DNA of 64,000 nt from Armigeres subalbatus. Lineage: Eukaryota; Arthropoda; Insecta; Diptera; Culicidae. The notes beneath the pieces are model-generated. The model did not search any database. It worked only from the letters and a program-made list of their open reading frames with translations, and was not told the DNA's origin. Location: contig NC_085140.1 of assembly GCF_024139115.2 (NCBI RefSeq), forward strand, positions 158,498,452 to 158,562,451, given 5' to 3'. The position numbers and the translations under genes were made by a program. Of this stretch, positions 44,999 to 56,907 are shown in pieces. How positions within the stretch are numbered: the first letter of the stretch is position 1; each line of letters begins with the position of its first letter.

Positions 44999-45014
44999 GA
45001 CGAATTTCGTTTCG

Positions 45015-45189
45015 CCTAAAATTGATTTATTCTCTGCTTAGTTCTCAGGTTATGCAGAAACTTCTGTTTCATTTGTATGGGAGCCCCACCTTGCCAAAAA
45101 GGGAGGGTCTCGAACCATCTTAAAAACCTTCCCTGGCCCTGGAGTCTAAAAGGTTCAGACAGACAGAAATTCATTTTCATGTATATAGA
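45015..45189 (-). mobile_element. Helitron-like 5' end fragment
   Basis: The minus strand starts TCTATATACATGAAAATGAA, then TTTCTGTCTGTCTGAACC, the usual start of insect Helitron-like elements. No matching CTAGT 3' end is found nearby. Confidence 0.5.
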
Positions 45190-47405
45190 AGAAGAAGAAG
45201 ATTGGAAGTTTTTAAGTTTCATATAAAAATGTACATTTCTTATAAATCTCGCTAATAAAAAGTCGAAAATAATATTTTTCATGAAGAGTTTATATCGCTG
45301 CCATCCGGAAATGAAGCTCCAATTTGGATTGGAGGCAAAATTCGTGACTGCTGCAGTCGGAATTGCAGATCGGATGGCGAACGGCTTTTTTTTATCTGTC
45401 CTAATATATCTGCGAATAGGAATGCGTTCCGTTTCGATTCAGTCACTGAGGAATGGCACCGTTTGGATTGTCTCCCTCGGCACCGCAGAACAGGATTTAG
45501 TGTCAGTTAGTAAACCAACTCACGACCGGCGATCGCTAGTTGGGTGGAAAGATACCAGCTTGTGGCGAATTTTTGAAAATCGAAAGCTTTTTTCTTGATG
45601 CCGTCACGAACTGACACCACACGCTGCCGATTGTGGCGTCGTGGCGCAATGACGTGGTGGAAAATTGGAAATCTAATAAACTGATGGCAATTTTCTATTT
45701 GTTCAGATCATTCTTCGTTTGCTCAAGTGGGATTGCTGCGTTGCAGTTCGGTTGTATGGAATTCAGCAGTTCTCAAAGTTGTGTGGATAATTTGAGCGAA
45801 TAAAAGCGCCCTCGTTGTTTGCTTCTGGACTTGATCTCATAACTCGTATCCCCCATGGATAATAAATGCATGTTGGAAAAGCAAGGGACGAGACTGATGC
45901 TGTATTCCAATGTTTCATAATGATGTGAAGAGTTTTACTTATGAATTTGTAGTATTTCAAAATCGAGTTTTTAGTGTCAATCCTTTTAATTTTACTTTTG
46001 AATGTACAAAAATATCATAACAGTGAAAAAAAAAAACATTTTAGAAAATCACCAATCTTCAAAAAGATGCACAGGGTGCATTTATAATGAACGGATCGTT
46101 GTTGTGTTTGACATATTTTCCATCTGGGAATATTTTAGTTATTGAGAATCGCTGATCTTATCAGATTTTACTGTAGACTTCCAAAGGAAAGTGATCAAAA
46201 GCAAACTCTTTGACACATCCCATCGAAGGAATTGTTCTAACGCGAACCGGAAATGTACTGCATAATGATGCGATTGGTTGTCACATGTCCGTTGGGAAAC
46301 GAACCGAGAGGAGCGTGTGGCAGTGATAAAATTGAAATGCTATCCATTGCAATGGGTCGTACCTTCCATCCAACGAACGACAATCGAAAGGATGATAAAT
46401 TTTGCATTCCCACAGAATCAGACAACTCCACGTCGCGGTCCCATCGGGCGACAGTTACGAGATGTGGTTTTAGCAGTGTCTGGCTGCTGGAAATAGTGGA
46501 AATCTCATTTGCTTGGTCGGCGTGGTTGGCTTGGCAATGTCGATGCTGTCTGTGAATGATGCGCGCCGCGCCAGTCCGAACATCCCGGGGATTAAGGGAG
46601 CGGCAACTGTTCTTGATAAATTCAAACTGCGGGTGATGTTTCGCTCATGACGACGGTGATGATGCAGATCCAACAGTGGTATATATGCTACGTACTTTGA
46701 CGAATATGAATCATGCATATGCACTCCGGTGAATTGTTATGGGAAGCATAAATAGATTGAAATTGGAATGAATATTATTCAGATTGTTCGACAATATGAT
46801 GCAAATTCAATGCTGATCCAAACTGAGTAATAAATTTACTGAACTCGTCTACCTCTTAGAATGTCGAATAACACCATACTGACATAATTTTCCCTTGTAG
46901 AAATATTAAGTATGATGAGCTTACAACAACTCAAAACAATGATGAAAATAATTATAATGCCAGGTATAAATTTTCAAACAAAATAGTACATCTTTTAAGC
47001 ACTCATGAAATCATAAAATGGATATATGAAAAAAATAATTAAGCCAAATGCTATGAAATCAACCAAATAACAATCAACTAATCAATGTTTTTCCTTTTGA
47101 TTGCAGGTACGTACCTCAAATGATGATCGAGAAAAATCCCATGCCGGGAGAAGAAATATCTTTGATACTATTGGTAAAACTTAGCAGTAAGAGTTGTTAA
47201 GCATTTTCAAATAGTGGCGGCGTAAATCAGCGGTCTGATTTTTTTTTCACATTTTAACATTTTTGCATTTCTTTGAGAATTAAAATTAAAATCCAAGGCC
47301 GTTAGTTCAATTGCTACGCAAAATTCAGAAATTTAACATAATTTCCCTGCAAATTGGAATCAATTTCCAAAGATCAAAACACCAATCTGCCGTAAAAATT
47401 CAAAA
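45190..47405. other. Unassigned stretch
   Basis: The short frames at 45281-45598 and 46253-46555 have no recognisable domain. GC is slightly raised at 46250-46650. Confidence 0.35.
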
Positions 47406-47409
47406 AAAC

Positions 47410-48535
47410 TTTCCATGGAAATCCCAATGAATTTCTTTGGAAATTCCAACTAAATTCCCGTAAAAAATCCGACGAGTTTCCTGTTAACATTCTTTTAAAT
47501 TTCTCGTGGAAATTCCTTCAAATTTCCTGTGAAAATTACTTCGAATTTCCTGTGGACACTCCTTCGAATTTCCCGTGGAAATTCCTTCGAAATTCCTGTT
47601 GAAATTTCTTCAAATTTCCCGTGGAAATGGCTTCGAATTTCCAGTGGAAATTCCTTTTAGATTTCCCGTGAAAATTCCTTCGAATTTCCGTGGTAATTCC
47701 TTTGAATTTCCCGTGGAAATTCCTTCGAATTTCCCGTGGAAATTCCTTCGAATTTCCCGTGGAAATTCTTTCGAATTTCCCGTGGAAATTCTTTCGAATT
47801 TCCCGTGGAAATTCTTTTGAATTTCCCGTGGAAATTCTTTCGAATTTCCCGTGGAAATTCCTTCAAATTTCCCGTGGAGATTCCTTTGAATTTCCCGTTG
47901 AAATTCCTTCGAATTTCCCGTGGAAATTCCTTCGAATTTCCCGTGGAAATTCCTTCGAATTTCCCGTGAAAATTCCTTCGAATTTCCCGTGAAAATTCCT
48001 TCGAATTTCCCGTGAAAATTCCTTCGAATTTCCCGTGAAAATTCCTTCGAATTTCCCGTGGAAATTCCTTCGAATTCGAAATTCCTTCGAATTCGAAATT
48101 CCTTCGAATTTCTTGTGGGAGTTCCTTAGAATTTCCCTTGGAAATTCCTTCGAATTTCCCGTGGAAATTCCTTCGAGTTTCCCGTGGAAATTCTTTCGAA
48201 TTTCCCGTGGAAACTCCTTCGAATTTCCCGTGGAAATTCTTTTGAATTTCCCGTGGAAATTCTTTTGAATTTCCCGTGGAAATTCTTTCGAATTTCCCGT
48301 GGAAATTCCTTTGAATTTCCCGTGGAAATTCCTTCGAATTTCCCGTGGAAATTCCTTCGAATTTCCCGTGGAAATTCCTTCGAATTTCCCGTGGAAATTC
48401 CTTCGAATTTCCCGTGGAAATTCCTTCGAATTTCCCGTGGAAATTCCTTCGAATTTCCCCTGAAAATTCCTTCGAATTTCCCGTGGAAATTCCTTCGAAT
48501 TTGCCGTGGAAATTCCTTCGAATTTCCCGTTGAAA
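47410..48535. repeat. 23-bp quasi-palindromic minisatellite, about 49 copies
   Basis: The unit is an 8-base arm GGAAATTC, spacer CTTC, the inverse arm GAATTTCC, spacer CGT, total 23 bp. Copies are near-identical in the centre (47900-48530) and fade at the left. Because 23 is not a multiple of 3, three units give a 23-residue period and a 306-codon open frame runs through. Both strands look alike, since the unit is its own near-inverse. It continues past the Helitron pair at 48935-49335 with a variant. Confidence 0.95.
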
Positions 48536-48934
48536 TCTTATATATAAAAATGAAATGGTCTGTGTTCGTATCCGCATAACTCGAAAACGGTTGGATGGAT
48601 TTTCTTCATTTCTTCAGCAGATATGTTCGTTATCGTTTCCGACGGGTTTATATGATATTTCCTCATGCGAAAATCGAGGGAAAAGTTGAGTAAATCATGG
48701 AAAACTAAAACCAAGATTCGTATGGCAATTATCCATGGGCAGTTAGGAACGCGTATTTTCGCCTACTATGCAGGACAACGTCTGCCGGGTCAACTAGTCG
48801 ACCCGGCAGACGTTGTCCTGCAAAGTAGGCGAAAATGCGCGTTCTGAACTGCATATGCGAAGTTCAGATACGATTCTTAATTTTAGGTTTTAAAAAAATA
48901 CGGATACGAACACAGACCATTTCATTTTTTTTAT
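48536..48934. mobile_element. Tail-to-tail pair of Helitron-like elements
   Basis: The plus copy starts TCTTATATATAAAAATGAAA at 48536, after an A, and ends GCCGGGTCAACTAGT at 48798. CTAGT is a Helitron-type 3' end. The minus copy reads from about 48934 to 48793 and ends GCCGGGTCGACTAGT. The two ends share the palindrome ACTAGT (48793-48798). Both share CATTTCATTTT/AAATGAAATGG starts and the GCCTACT(A/T)TGCAGGACAACG block. The minus copy is shorter (142 bp against 263 bp). Neither encodes protein. Confidence 0.7.
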
Positions 48935-49335
48935 TTCCCGTGGAAATTCCAACGAATTTCCCGTTGAAATTCCTTCGAATTTCCCGTCGAAATTCCAACG
49001 AATTTCCCGTCGAAATTCCAACGAATTTCCCGTCGAAATTCCAACGAATTTCCCGTGCAAAATCCAACGAATTTCCCGTGGAAAATCCAACGAATTTCCT
49101 GTGGAAATTCCAACGAAATTCTCGAGGAAATTCCAACGAGTTTCTAATGGAAATTCCAACGAATTTCCCGTGGATTTTCCAAGGAATTTCCTTAGGAAAT
49201 TCAAGCGAATTTCTCGACGGAAATTCGAACGAATTTCCCGACGGAAATTCCAAAGAATTTCCCGACGGAAATTTCAATAAATTTCCCGACGAAAATTCCA
49301 AAGAATTTCCCATGGAGATTTCAACTAATTCTCCT
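48935..49335. repeat. 23-bp minisatellite, variant block
   Basis: The same 8-3-8-4 layout as the left block but with AACG-type spacers (CCAACGAATTTCCCGTCG). About 17 copies. The sequence drift is right after the Helitron pair, so the two sides have evolved separately. Confidence 0.9.
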
Positions 49336-49423
49336 TGGTATTATATCTGTTAGTATTATCTGAAGTTTGAAAAACAAATTGCTAATTAAACTTAAAATGT
49401 TCATTCGCGTGTATATTGAATAA

Positions 49424-49544
49424 GTGGTACACTTGGCTATGCGTAGTAAATAATGGGAATGTTCTGGGCTGAATCGAATTTATATTGCCTGTTTCTTAAT
49501 TTCCCACTTAATTAATTTTTAATACGCATAGCCAAGTGTACCAC
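49424..49544. mobile_element. Short foldback, 121 bp
   Basis: GTGGTACACTTGGCTATGCG at the left pairs perfectly with its inverse at 49523-49544. The interior is unpaired AT-rich DNA. No obvious duplication. Confidence 0.6.
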
Positions 49545-52539
49545 ATCATTAATCTTTGCAGACTAATTGTGGCTTCTAGCTACATACCCTCTATGAGAGC
49601 TATTAACTTGTGGATATAGTTTTCAAACAACAAAAAACGTTTGCAAGTGATACAAAGCCAAGTTGAATGATATCCCCAACTTGGTTCAGTTGGGTTGCAC
49701 ACGCCATCTCTCGTGTCGCAACGTTAATCAAGTCCGTCGACCTCAAGCCAGAAGCAGCGTGTTCGCCATTTCTTGCCTCGCTCGTGGCGAACAGATCAAG
49801 ATTAATAGAACCTGGCAGCGTGCACCGAAGATGATGGTGTCATAATTCTCAATCCGCCAATAAACCCCAAGATAAACTGAGGCTGCTCTTAAAGCGCACG
49901 CTATTTGGCATGCGCTCGCTATTATATCCACGTCGCGTTGCTGTCGCGATGTCGCTGCAATCGTTATGAATTATGGAAGTCATTGTTTGCCAAACAGATT
50001 TCATTAATAATTACGACGTTATTAACGATTATCGTGATTTCATTTTACCACGTATGGGTATTTGTACTGGGATTGGCATATTTGAACGATACTCTTGCGT
50101 CAAGACATCATCCTCGGGCTTTAAGATGAATCACAGCGTGTTGATTTTTGATCCACATTAGGATTGCCTGCTGCCGGAGGGTTCGACTTTTACTTTTCGG
50201 ACTCCTGAAATAAGGTTCAATATATTTTAGCACCACTTTCGTTTATTAGTATGACGCCCTAGTCATTCAATGTGCCGTAGTACAACCCTCGGAGTTCGGT
50301 TGTGATTATAATTTAGAGGCTATTCAGGGCACGTTTCTGCAATTTCGAACCTTTTTTTTCGATGTTTTCATCGTTGATTTCATTAGCGTTGTTTGATAGT
50401 TTTTTATCCGGGATTTGGTCATTGGCTAATACAGGATTTTAATGATATGGTAAATATTGATACATTTCTGAAATAGAAAGATTAGGGTTTTGTGAACTAT
50501 ATTTCCCTTTTGTCTTTATCTTACAATGAAGTTTTTTATTATCATTATTATTTTACATTTTTATAGGCTTTGGATTGGGCAAGTGTTAGGCAGACTTCGC
50601 AATGTTGAGCACTTTTCAAACACATCCAAATTAAGTAAAACAAGTTCTGTTCGACGGAGAGAAAAGAAAGGTTTTGCTATCATCAGTTAGGTCAATGTGT
50701 ACAATTTATAAGCGGCATCGCTGTATCCAAGTTGTATTCAACTTTGATCATGTATTCGTTATTGAATCCCAGATTTGGTAATATTTGAGTACCAGTCTTG
50801 CAACTGCTGCTGCATACGAAAAAGGCCGTTCAATTATCCTAGTTGGTATCTTTCTTAATATTCTTATCTAGCAATTTAAATTTCAATTTATATCCTGTAT
50901 CTTCAACTTGATTATTCTAAATATAGCAAAAAATACATGAATTGGAAATTGCTTGAATTAGACTGTCATCCTTCGACAACCCGTTCGTTAACCAACACGA
51001 ATCTCTGCTACAGAACCCCAAATTACGATAGATTTCCACATGAACACATTGACTGCATTCTGATGTGTGACCTAACATTGAGATTACCATGTCTCGTACA
51101 TTGAAGATGAGTATTAGTCAATAAAGCTCATATTCCATGCTTTTCAATCCTTCTTGATTATGTGAAGAAAATTGTACGTAAAGACTATCTTAAGTTGCAT
51201 CATACAGTAGTGCAGTGGTCCGAAACCGATGAACTCAAACGTATGGCAGTTCTATTAGCACGTTGAATCAATTCCAATTACTAACTTCCTCGAAAAGAAG
51301 TAATTGCGTTTTTGTGTCAAACTCGCCTTTCGTTACCAACCAAAGGATATGGCACACGCACCCCACACTCGATGAGCTGTTCAACCGAAAGGAATCGATT
51401 GTGAAAGCATAAAAACACAGAACAGAAGCAGGATCGCCGGCCGCGGAGACAGACCTGCCAAGCTCCATTCGGTCGCACTAGAAAACATCCTGCCGGAATT
51501 ATTGGAATTTGTTGATAAACTTTGTCGTTTCTCCCGTTCTTCGAATTTTTCAACCGGATGTAAACTTACGGAAGGCAGCCTTTTATCCGTCGCAGGAGGG
51601 AAAATGAAGCGATAGAAGAGGACACATTCTGACAAAGAAAATTCCTTCGCAGTAAATAGAATGGGAGATTTCCTCTCGACAATCCGGCGAATTGAAGTAA
51701 GAGCCATTGACGCCCCGCCAGCCATAAGCTACAAAGCGAACGGCAACTCCGAAGTTTTCTTTTCTATGGCAAAGGATGGCACTCGAGATGGAAAAGGTAA
51801 GAGGACAGCTCATTTAGCGAAGGATTTTTCCACGTGTCTTTTTGTGTTGCTCCTGGTAAGCAAGAGATTGTGCTCAACGGGCCGGTAAGAGTCAGTGTTC
51901 CCAGATTGTTATATAAAGAGTTTGTTTGATAAGTCGAATAATGAACGAGATTATGGAAAATATCCTCAACCAGTGGCTGGCCGTTTATTTGGCAGCACAA
52001 CCTCTTCAGTAAATGTTGCAAAACAGGAACAATTGTATAGGAGCCATAGGAGCACGTGTCCTTAATTCTTCATGAAGTACACCACTCAGGCAAGTACGAG
52101 ACACTGAAGAATTAAATGGAGCGCTACTATAACACGGCATATAGACAGATGAACAATGTGATGCTGGCATAAGCTCAGCTACTGTAGAAAAATATTTCGC
52201 ATTCAACCGCTGGTTGTTTGAGCCCAGCTCGCTGAACATAGCAGTTTGCATCATTGGTTTGTTATTTTGACTCTAACTGTTGAAGAGGGTCTACGTGAAA
52301 ATCTCCTAAAAAATTTCGAGAAGTTTTAACATAAAAACGGATTATTCGATTATTTTGGTATCATTGGTAAAATTTTAGATAACTTATGAGGTCCATGTGA
52401 CAAAATATGCTTACTTGATACTTGATAAGCTACAGCTGCTTACCTAATGGAGTAATCTTCTTCATAAAACTCGACCCATGACCAATCGTTTCCATTCGAT
52501 TTGAACGTTGAGTCTTCTCAGCCTCAAGTTCTATTAACC
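49545..52539. other. Unassigned stretch, no gene supported
   Basis: Open frames near 49660-49930, 51270-51890 and 51764-52254 overlap on both strands and lack domains. This is the largest stretch without any recognised repeat in the right half, so a conserved non-coding or intronic region is possible. Confidence 0.35.
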
Positions 52540-52580
52540 CTTTCAAGCCCACGGGGTCATATATGACCCCAATAGAAAAA
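52540..52580. repeat. Palindromic fragment GGGGTCATATATGACCCC
   Basis: The 18-base perfect palindrome at 52553-52570 follows AACCCTTTCAAGCCCAC. This is a common mosquito repeat phrase as I recall. Confidence 0.5.
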
Positions 52581-52879
52581 TGGATGTATAATCGCACGAT
52601 GGATAAAAGTGAGCGCTCAGCAAAAATTTCTTGAAATCAACTCCCCTATCAGGGAAAATTATCAGGCATGGGCGATCAAGGCCCTACGACAAGCTAGAAC
52701 GCAATGAACACGGTGATGTTACGAGAGAGAAATTTTTTGGTGTATTGGTAGTGGATTGTATTGTTTCAAAATAAGATTTTTATTCAAACGTATCCGTAGA
52801 GTTACTGCGATGTACAAAAAACTATTTTTTAAGTTCCTTGGACGTCCTAGGCCATCCAACATTCCTTGAGTTTAGAACT
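52581..52879. other. Short unassigned stretch before the 151-bp satellite
   Basis: Nothing recognisable. Confidence 0.35.
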
Positions 52880-53650
52880 TGAAATCTACAGTTGCAAGAA
52901 AATCGTTTTTCACTACTGAAAGCTTCAATATGCATTCAATTATATCCATTACACCTCTCGGGAGGACAAAGGCTATCGTAGGATAGTTTTGAGTTATTCT
53001 GGGCAATCCAAACTATCCTTGACTTCGAGACTTGAGATCTACAGCTGCTAAGAAGCTCTTATCGGTACTCAAAGCTTCAATATTCGATCAACTATACCCA
53101 TTACATCTCCCGGGAGGTCAACAGATATGGTATGATAATTATGAAATATTCTGAGCAATCAAAAGTTTCCTTGAATTCGGGACTTGAGATCTACAGCTGC
53201 TTAGGAGCTCTTTTCGGTACTCAAAGCTTCAATGTCCGTTCAATTATATCCATTACACCTCCCGGGAGGTCAACGGATATGGTGAGATAGTTACGAGATA
53301 TTCTGGAGAATCCAAATTGTCCTTGAGTTCGGGACATGAGATCTACAGCTGCTTAGAAGCTCTTTCTTCAATATGAATTCAATTATATCCATTACACCTC
53401 TCGGGAGGTCATCGGATAGCGCAAGATAATTTCAAGATATTTTGGGCATTCCGAACAATCCTTGAGTTCGGGACTTTAGATCTACAGCTGCTTAGAAGCT
53501 CTATTCGGTACTCAAAGCTTCAATATTCGTTCAATTATATCCATTACATCTATCGGGAAGTCAACGGATATGGTAAGATAGTTATATGATATTCTGGACA
53601 ATCCAAACTATCTTTGAAATCGGAATTTGAGATCGACAGCTGCAAAAAAA
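52880..53650. repeat. Satellite of about 151 bp, five copies
   Basis: AAAGCTTCAATATTCGTTCA with TTATATCCATTACA and CCTCCCGGGAGGTCA, GAGATCTACAGCTGCT and TCTTTTCGGTACTC recurs at about 52918, 53072, 53223, 53365 and 53514. Each copy has a small palindrome CTCCCGGGAG. Confidence 0.85.
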
Positions 53651-53932
53651 TATCTTGAAATGTTGACGCTGGTATATTCAACTGTAATAATCACATACAT
53701 ATAGTAACTTTGAGAAAATTTGAAATGTTGGTGCTGATATATTGGAGCTTTGAGTTCCGTAACTCAAAGTAACCATTAGCACTATATTTTGACTTTTTGG
53801 CAATATAAAGCTATATAAGCTAGGCTATATAAGGCAGTATAAAGCATATTTACACTGTGGCAGCGTTATAGTCGTACGTACAGATTTTTTTAATGCGTAC
53901 GGTTAGCAGGAAAATGTACTACTGTGCCTGTA
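53651..53932. other. Spacer between two satellites
   Basis: Short repeats of GAAATGTTG and GCTATATAAG type only. Confidence 0.4.
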
Positions 53933-54700
53933 GATCGCATGTTCTGAGCTCACGGTTTTGATGATCCAAGATATTCCAAAATCATCCAAACATGTCCCTT
54001 GATTTTCAGAAATGTATTATAATGAATACATATGAATGAATGAACGAATACGTATCCAAACTTGAAGGATGTTCCAAAACCAACTTACCATGTCTCCTGG
54101 TCTCCTGGAATATGTTATGGACATAGTTGAATAGATATCAAAGTTTGGAGCGACAAAAAAAGTTAGAGTGATGGTTGCAGATCGCAAGTTCTGACTTCAA
54201 GGATGGTTTGGATGACCCAGGATATCCCAAAACCATCTAACCATGTCTCTTGATCTTCACAAGTATATTATGAATATTGTTGAATACATATCCAAGTTTG
54301 AAGTGACGAAGAAAGCTAGAGTGGTGGCTGTAGATCGCAAGTTCTGAACTCAAGAACGGTTTGGATGACCCGGGATATCCCCAAACCATCTTACCATGTC
54401 TCATGGTCTTCTGAAGTATGTTATGGATATGGCCGAATACATATCCAAGCTTGTAGTGGCGAAAAATCTTGTGTCGTTGCTGTAGATCGCAAGTTCTATA
54501 CTCAAGGACAGTTTGGATGAGCCAGGATATTCCAAAACCATCTGACCATGTCCTTTGATCTTTAGGAATATGTTATAGACATGGTTGAATACATATCCAA
54601 GCTTAGAGTGACGAAAAAAGCTTGCATTGTAACTGTAGATCGCAAGTTCCGGACTCAAGGACAGTTTGGATGATCTAGTACATCCCGAAAAAATATTTTT
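53933..54700. repeat. Satellite of about 153 bp, five copies
   Basis: GATCGCAAGTTCTGAACTCA recurs at 53933, 54180, 54333, 54485 and 54638. Units also hold GGTTTGGATGACCCAGGATA, AACCATCT.ACCATGTC and AATACATATCCAAG. The first interval is 247 bp because part of a unit is duplicated. Different sequence from the 151-bp satellite but nearly the same period. Confidence 0.85.
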
Positions 54701-54789
54701 CAACTTGTTTTGTCAGTTCTCCATTATAAATCACGAAAATAAATGGAACATATCTAATTTACTGCGTAATACCGCTTAGAAAAATTTGG

Positions 54790-55500
54790 GCCTGAAAGGG
54801 TTTAAACTGCAAAAAGCCTTCGTGGTCTTCCACGAAGCCAAGTATTGTCCGCCGTACTTCACGCTTAAATACTCTAAAACAGCGAGCCTCCGAGCCTCTT
54901 TCAAGCCCCTTGGAAGGCTTCCGAGTTTCTTGAGAGAAGGCTTCCGAGCCCCTCGAAGGGAGGCTTTCGAGCCTTTTGAAAAGAGACATCTGAGCCTTTT
55001 GAAGGAGGCCTCCGCGCTAAAGAGGCTAGAAGAAGGCTAAAATGAGGCTTCTGAGTATCTTGAAAGGGCGCTTCTGATCCTCTTAAAAGTACGCTTCCAA
55101 GGTTCTTGAAAGAAGAGTTCCGAGCCTCTTGAAAGGAGGTTTCTTGCAAGGAAGCTCCTAACTCTCTTGAGAGAAGGCTTGCAAGCTTCTCGAAAGGAGG
55201 CTTACGAACCTCTTTGAAGACGGCTTTTGAGCCACTGAAGTGGAGGCTTCTGAGCCTCTTGACAAAATAATTCCGAGCCAATAAAGAGCCTTCCAAGCCT
55301 TTTAAAAGAAGCAAAAAAGAAAAAAATTTAAAGAGAAAAGCTTAAAAGAAATTTTACGGGCCTCTTTAAAGAAGTTATCCGGGTCTCTTGAAAGAAGGCT
55401 TTTGGGCCTCTTGAAATAAGGTTTCCGAGCCTCTTGAAAGGAGCCTTCCGTGCTTCTCGAAAATGGGCTCCCGAGCCTTTTTAAAGAAAGAAAAAAATAA
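54790..55500. repeat. 23-bp minisatellite of GAGCCTCTTGAAAGGAGGCTT type
   Basis: The units carry an arm AGGAGGCT, spacer TCCG, inverse arm AGCCTCTT, spacer GAA, total 23 bp (best at 55185-55260 and 55380-55470). Both strands show open frames with a 23-residue period, which are by-products. Copies diverge and are broken by AAAGAAAAAA-type tracts near 55310 and 55485. Confidence 0.85.
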
Positions 55501-56336
55501 AACAGCAAGAAAGTTTAAAGAAACGCACTTAAAAGGCATCTGAAATTTGGCTGCGTAGCCACTTACCGCCACAAGCGACCACTTGGGCAACTTCCGGAGG
55601 GTCGGATATGATGCGGTCTTCAACGTTAAGGAAAAAACTACGCTTGCCACTGAGTTTACTTTTTTACAGTTCAGCGGCGGGTTGGGCCTTGTTGGTGAAG
55701 TCATGTAAGTTCTCCCATATGGGACTATGTAGTCCCATTGCATTCTCTTGGAATCTTGAATCTCATAATATTTTTCTCTTTCTTGGAATACTGGCGGAAA
55801 ATCTTCTAAGGAATTGGATGGCCTTCTTAAGCGCCTTTCGTCCGACTACCAACGAAGAGATTAGAGTTCGGCTGCTGGTTTGTGGAATAGACGCCCAAGC
55901 AGCATCTAAACCGGCCGGGGTGAATTCGGATAGTGTTGACGGTGAGCTGTTCTCTAGGGTACGTTGGAGTTAGTGATCTTAGGCTTCGCAGTGGGTGGCA
56001 TCGTACCGCCATCGTGATCTCCGGGAGATGTTAGGAGGAGATGCGTTGGCAATGACCATCATTGAGAAGTGGTTACTCCCAAAAAGGGTGAAAGGTGCCT
56101 CCCACTCAATTAGGGGGAAAATTGGACGACTGGCAGTGATCACCTCCAGTAGCAGAGGTCAAATGACCTTGAAAAAAGTAGGTGAACCATTATTGATCGG
56201 CCAGGTCAGCCGACTCAAAAGCCAACAGTAGGTCGACATCACGGGGATCGGACCATGGATCGCCCATGCCGCATTATGTACGTTCATGTTTTTCAAGAGG
56301 AAGAGATATTGTTACTCACCTTGTTTCTGATGCCTC
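55501..56336. other. Unassigned, possible retroelement relic
   Basis: The plus-strand frame 55608-55973 and the next at 55995-56231 are GC-richer but show no motif that I can name. A LINE ORF1 fragment is possible but unsupported. Confidence 0.3.
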
Positions 56337-56519
56337 CACACTTTATTTATTTCATAGAATTCAATGAACTTCACCGAAATATCAACAGCAGAACTGTTTG
56401 GTAACTTTTTTATTATTCAACTGTCAAATTAAAAATCAGTTAAGCTATCTACCGAACAGTTCTTCTGTTGAGATTTAGGTGAAATTCCACCGAATTCTGG
56501 AATTTATTTAAGTGAGTGG
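56337..56519. mobile_element. Diverged MITE, CACACTTAAAATAAAT family
   Basis: The arms contain ACCGAAATATCAACAGCAGA and ACTGTTTGGTAA on the left and their inverses near 56451-56490 (ACCGAACAGTTCTTCTGTTG). Ends CACACTTTATTTATTTC and ATTTAAGTGAGTGG. Clearly related to 2605-2813. Confidence 0.7.
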
Positions 56520-56907
56520 TAGAGAGTAGCAAGGTAGGTAGATGTTGACTATGCTTATTGCTTCCTCAAAGACGGACTTCAACGACTGGAATGTCCTTGT
56601 TGAACACGTCAAAAGGGATGTCTCGAAGGATCCCTATTACCACTGAATGCCAGCAGTTGCATTCTTGTAAATAAACATGCATAATGCAAATGCACATCTG
56701 TGCCCTGGCATAGGATCAGCGAGCGGAGCTGAACTAAGAGTAAACTTCTGGACATGGGCGGACTTATCGTGCTTAGGATGCTGGATCAATTGGAACATTT
56801 AACCCGGCTTGATGTTCCCGGGATAACCTGATACCTCCTAAGGAGATGGAATTTATCTTCCGGAACGGATGGACCAGGGTGCCATGGAAGGCTAGCGGTT
56901 AATAAAC
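56520..56907. other. Unassigned stretch
   Basis: Nothing recognisable. Confidence 0.35.

Noticed and set aside
47657..48577. A 306-codon open frame on the minus strand and several overlapping frames on the plus strand
   Set aside because: All arise from the 23-bp unit, which lacks stops in most frames. The period of 23 residues equals three units, and both strands give similar peptides, so there is no evidence of a protein.
54901..55508. Repetitive open frames on both strands rich in Lys, Pro and Ser
   Set aside because: By-products of the second 23-bp minisatellite.
55608..56231. Plus-strand frames suspected of being a retroelement ORF1
   Set aside because: No zinc knuckle, coiled coil or other nameable motif could be seen.
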